Shown in pieces: positions 23,579-25,720 of a stretch of 25,720 nucleotides of DNA. The notes beneath the pieces were generated by a model. It had not been told where the DNA came from. It saw only the letters and a program-made list of their open reading frames with translations, and searched no databases. Within the stretch, counting starts at the first letter, position 1, and each line of letters starts with the position of its first letter. Origin of the DNA: a virus. The DNA lies in IMG/VR virus record IMGVR_UViG_3300011115_000954, positions 1 to 25,720 of that record; one strand, given 5' to 3'. Made by a program: the position numbers and the translations under genes.

Positions 23579-25246
23579 ATGAGAAGAACTGATAGGCCTC
23601 CTAGTGATATTAGCAAATTTGCAGCATCACAGGTTTCGGAAGTGAGAAGAGCTGAAATTACAAATGCTGTTAATCGTCAACAGGATTCTAGAGATATTTC
23701 TAAAGCATCTGCAGTAGTTGCTAACAGTCCAGGATTTAAAAAGAAGGGCTCTATTGCCTCACCTATGGGGCCTCTAGGAACTACCACTAATTCTGATAGA
23801 ATGGCCCCAGAAGTCTTCTCTCCACTCTTCCTTTTGGCAAATTTAAATCTACCAAGAGACCGAGTAACGATGAATGCTTGGAATCGAATTTATTACGATA
23901 CCAACCCCATTGTTAGAAACTCAATTAACCTTCATTCCTCCTACCCCATAAGCAAGATTAATATTGCCTGTAAAAATAAAAAAGTTCAGCAGTTCTTTCT
24001 TGAATGGGCAGAAAAAATAGACCTCTATTCTATTGTCTACGGGGTAGCTCTAGAGTACTGGAAATTAGGGGAAGCATTTCCATATGCAGAGTTAGATCAA
24101 AACTCTGGAACTTGGAAGAGAATTACGATTCTTAATCCAGACTATGTTCATGTTAAAAGATCTGTTATTGGAGATCAAACTATAGTATCTCTTAGACCAG
24201 ATGCAACACTTCAGAGGCTGGTGGGATCAACAGACCCTGGAGATCTCGCAATGAAGTCGAGATTACCACCACATATTGTTGATTCTGTCCGAAGAGGACA
24301 AAACATTCCTCTTGACAATTTTAACGTATCACATCTCAAACTTTTATCTGCACCTTATGACATCAGAGGAACATCAATTATAGTTTCCGTCTACAAGGAC
24401 TTAATGCTTCTTGACAAAATTCGTGAAGCAAAGTTTGCACAGGCCGATGGAATGATTAATCCGCTCACCCTAGTGAAACTAGGTGGAGAGGACTATAAGC
24501 CAACCCAGGCTGATCTGGAGGCGTTTCGTCAGGTTCTTGAGGAAGCTCAGTATGACAAAGACTTCAAGATTGTGACTCATAATGGTGTCGATATTACCCG
24601 CGTTGGATTTTCTGGATCTACATTAGAGGTACAGTCAGACCTTGAGTTTATTATGAATAACCTTTATAACGGTCTTATGGCACCAAAAGCCCTATTTGAT
24701 TCTGAAGGTGCATCATATGCCTCATCATCTGTTGGCTTAGAAGTTCTTCGTCAAAGATATGACATCTTTAGAAATATGTTAAAAAAATGGCTAGAGAGAA
24801 AAATCTTTGCCCCAATTTGCGAACTCCAAGACTTCTTCGAGTATGTTGATGGTGAAAAAAGACTTCAGGTTCCAACTATTGACTTTAATCACATGAATCT
24901 TTATGATCTATCTGATTATATTAACGCAATTAATACTTACGTTGGAAACAAACAAATTTCTATTCAAACTCTCTGTAGAAGTCTTGGATTATCTTATGAG
25001 GAAGAGCAGAAGAGACTTAGAGAAGAATCTATCAATGAAGCAATTATCAATAAGGAGAAAGCAATCCTTAGTGGCATGAGACTTTCAGAGCTACTCTCCC
25101 TAGACCCCGATAAGGCCATCCCAGAGCCTCCAGAAGAGGTTGCTCCTGCCGAGAGTCCGGACGGTGGTGGTGGGGCTCCTCCAGGCCTTCCTGGTCTTTC
25201 TGGGCCTCCTGATGGCGGAGGATCTTCTCCACCGTCCGGCGGATAA
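23579..25246 (+). CDS. Portal protein
   Basis: The 555-residue protein has the portal arrangement. TNPIVRNSINLHSSYPI (108-124) leads to an aromatic segment in which a GEAF turn is followed by an ILNPDYVHV strand, then long helices. The central KFAQADGMINPLTLVKLG segment and the helical NNLYNGLMAPKALF region are also typical. Portals form the dodecameric ring through which terminase pumps DNA and to which the neck binds. Its place right after terL supports the call. The C-terminus (about 515-555) is a Gly/Pro-rich, collagen-like tail that looks disordered. AAGGA before ATG 23579 overlaps the end of terL. Confidence 0.88.
   Translation: MRRTDRPPSDISKFAASQVSEVRRAEITNAVNRQQDSRDISKASAVVANSPGFKKKGSIASPMGPLGTTTNSDRMAPEVFSPLFLLANLNLPRDRVTMNAWNRIYYDTNPIVRNSINLHSSYPISKINIACKNKKVQQFFLEWAEKIDLYSIVYGVALEYWKLGEAFPYAELDQNSGTWKRITILNPDYVHVKRSVIGDQTIVSLRPDATLQRLVGSTDPGDLAMKSRLPPHIVDSVRRGQNIPLDNFNVSHLKLLSAPYDIRGTSIIVSVYKDLMLLDKIREAKFAQADGMINPLTLVKLGGEDYKPTQADLEAFRQVLEEAQYDKDFKIVTHNGVDITRVGFSGSTLEVQSDLEFIMNNLYNGLMAPKALFDSEGASYASSSVGLEVLRQRYDIFRNMLKKWLERKIFAPICELQDFFEYVDGEKRLQVPTIDFNHMNLYDLSDYINAINTYVGNKQISIQTLCRSLGLSYEEEQKRLREESINEAIINKEKAILSGMRLSELLSLDPDKAIPEPPEEVAPAESPDGGGGAPPGLPGLSGPPDGGGSSPPSGG
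25157..25239. repeat. Inverted repeat at the portal 3' end
   Basis: CCGGACGGTGG at 25157-25167 is perfectly complementary in inverted orientation to CCACCGTCCGG at 25229-25239, with 61 bases between them. It lies within the GC-rich Gly/Pro coding tail just before the stop codon. It may form an mRNA stem or may reflect the biased codons of the tail. Confidence 0.5.
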
Positions 25247-25279
25247 TAAAATAAAACTGCTAATATTTTATTCTTTTTT
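25245..25279 (+). terminator. Possible weak AT-stem terminator after the portal
   Basis: AATAAAAT (25245-25252) can pair with ATTTTATT (25265-25272) across a 12-base loop, followed by TTTTTT (25274-25279). The stem has no G-C pairs, so it is at best weak. The next start codon follows immediately at 25280. Confidence 0.25.
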
Positions 25280-25501
25280 ATGAACAATAAGAAAGCATCA
25301 AATGGTGGTTCTACAACCACCCCACTTTATGAAACAACCGGACCTGATGGAAAGAAGATAACCTTCACTCCAGCAGATCTGGTTGCCGGCGGTGGGCATA
25401 TAAAATCAAAGAGTGGGAAATCTTTTAAGCCAAGGAAATACAAAGGAAGTTCTCTGGGGGACAGAATCACCGGAAAAGATTTTGGCAAAACTAAAAAATG
25501 A
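25280..25501 (+). CDS. Small basic protein, unknown function
   Basis: This 73-residue protein is rich in Lys, Gly and Ser. It contains GPDGKKITFTPADLVAGGG near the middle and a strongly basic C-terminus. No family is recognised. There is no visible Shine-Dalgarno before ATG 25280; the upstream bases are a T run. It ends in ATGA shared with the next gene, which supports a real coupled pair. Confidence 0.55.
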   Translation: MNNKKASNGGSTTTPLYETTGPDGKKITFTPADLVAGGGHIKSKSGKSFKPRKYKGSSLGDRITGKDFGKTKK

Positions 25502-25720
25502 AAAAAATATCTTATAGAAATATATTGCCTAGAGAGCAACAGAAAATAACTTCTGATAAACTACCAACCATTGGAAACTCTGATTCTGCAACAGAATCTG
25601 GAGGTAGAGCAGGATATCTCTTTACTGGACTTCCGGATACTCACCCTCTTCCCGACGAACCTATGACAACAGAGCATGTTGGATTAATAAATGAGTTTCT
25701 TTCTATGGCAGATGAACTAG
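25498..25720 (+). CDS. N-terminal part of a gene running off the window (partial)
   Basis: From ATG 25498, overlapping the previous stop as ATGA, the frame stays open to the window edge for 74 codons. The product begins MKKISYRNILPREQQ and continues with a polar, Gly/Ser/Pro-rich stretch. In phages the gene after the portal is often a head maturation protease or another head protein, but nothing in these residues identifies it. Confidence 0.6.
   Translation, partial: MKKISYRNILPREQQKITSDKLPTIGNSDSATESGGRAGYLFTGLPDTHPLPDEPMTTEHVGLINEFLSMADEL

Noticed and set aside
1-25720. tRNA genes, CRISPR arrays, insertion sequences or stop-codon recoding
   Set aside because: No cloverleaf, regular repeat-spacer array or terminal inverted repeat with transposase was found by eye. 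TAA, TAG and TGA each end well-supported genes, so no recoding is indicated.

Overview
The window is a contiguous piece of a tailed dsDNA bacteriophage genome (Caudoviricetes), AT-rich by eye and using the standard bacterial code: TAA, TAG and TGA all end genes. The phage assignment rests on a lambda GpA-type large terminase next to a portal protein, on very dense packing with ATGA and TAATG overlaps, and on a T4-like mix of replication and recombination genes. A phage that brings its own DNA polymerase III alpha subunit, RecA, SSB, RuvC, primase core, chaperonin and CCA-type nucleotidyltransferase probably has a large genome. The host cannot be identified from this sequence.

Layout. 1-193: the tail of an upstream gene, a strong intrinsic terminator, and a leader carrying a motif that recurs at 6710. 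194-4874: an HNH endonuclease-like gene overlapping the start of the replicative polymerase dnaE. 5745-4864: a cysM-like cysteine synthase, the only clear minus-strand gene, convergent with dnaE and overlapping it by 11 bases. 5814-7983: three uncharacterised proteins and a gp32-like SSB, closed by a very strong terminator. 8069-12976: a RuvC resolvase with a consensus promoter abutting its start codon, then GroEL, RecA, a zinc-ribbon protein, a zinc-finger-less DnaG-type primase core and a sigma region-4-like HTH protein. 13061-15503: three uncharacterised proteins, then a terminator. 15561-25720: the packaging and head module, with a candidate small terminase, several unknowns, the CCA-type nucleotidyltransferase, a large terminase interrupted by a LAGLIDADG intein, the portal, and two further genes, the last cut by the window edge.

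How it works together. SSB, RecA, RuvC, the primase core and Pol III alpha form a replication and recombination set; no helicase, clamp or clamp loader lies in the window. The chaperonin would help fold phage proteins, and the HTH protein could switch transcription toward the structural module that follows. Cysteine synthase and the nucleotidyltransferase are candidate auxiliary metabolic and RNA-maintenance genes. Selfish elements sit at two essential genes: the HNH gene ahead of the polymerase and the intein beside the terminase Walker B motif. No tRNA, CRISPR array or insertion sequence was recognised. No gene-free stretch exceeds 300 bases.
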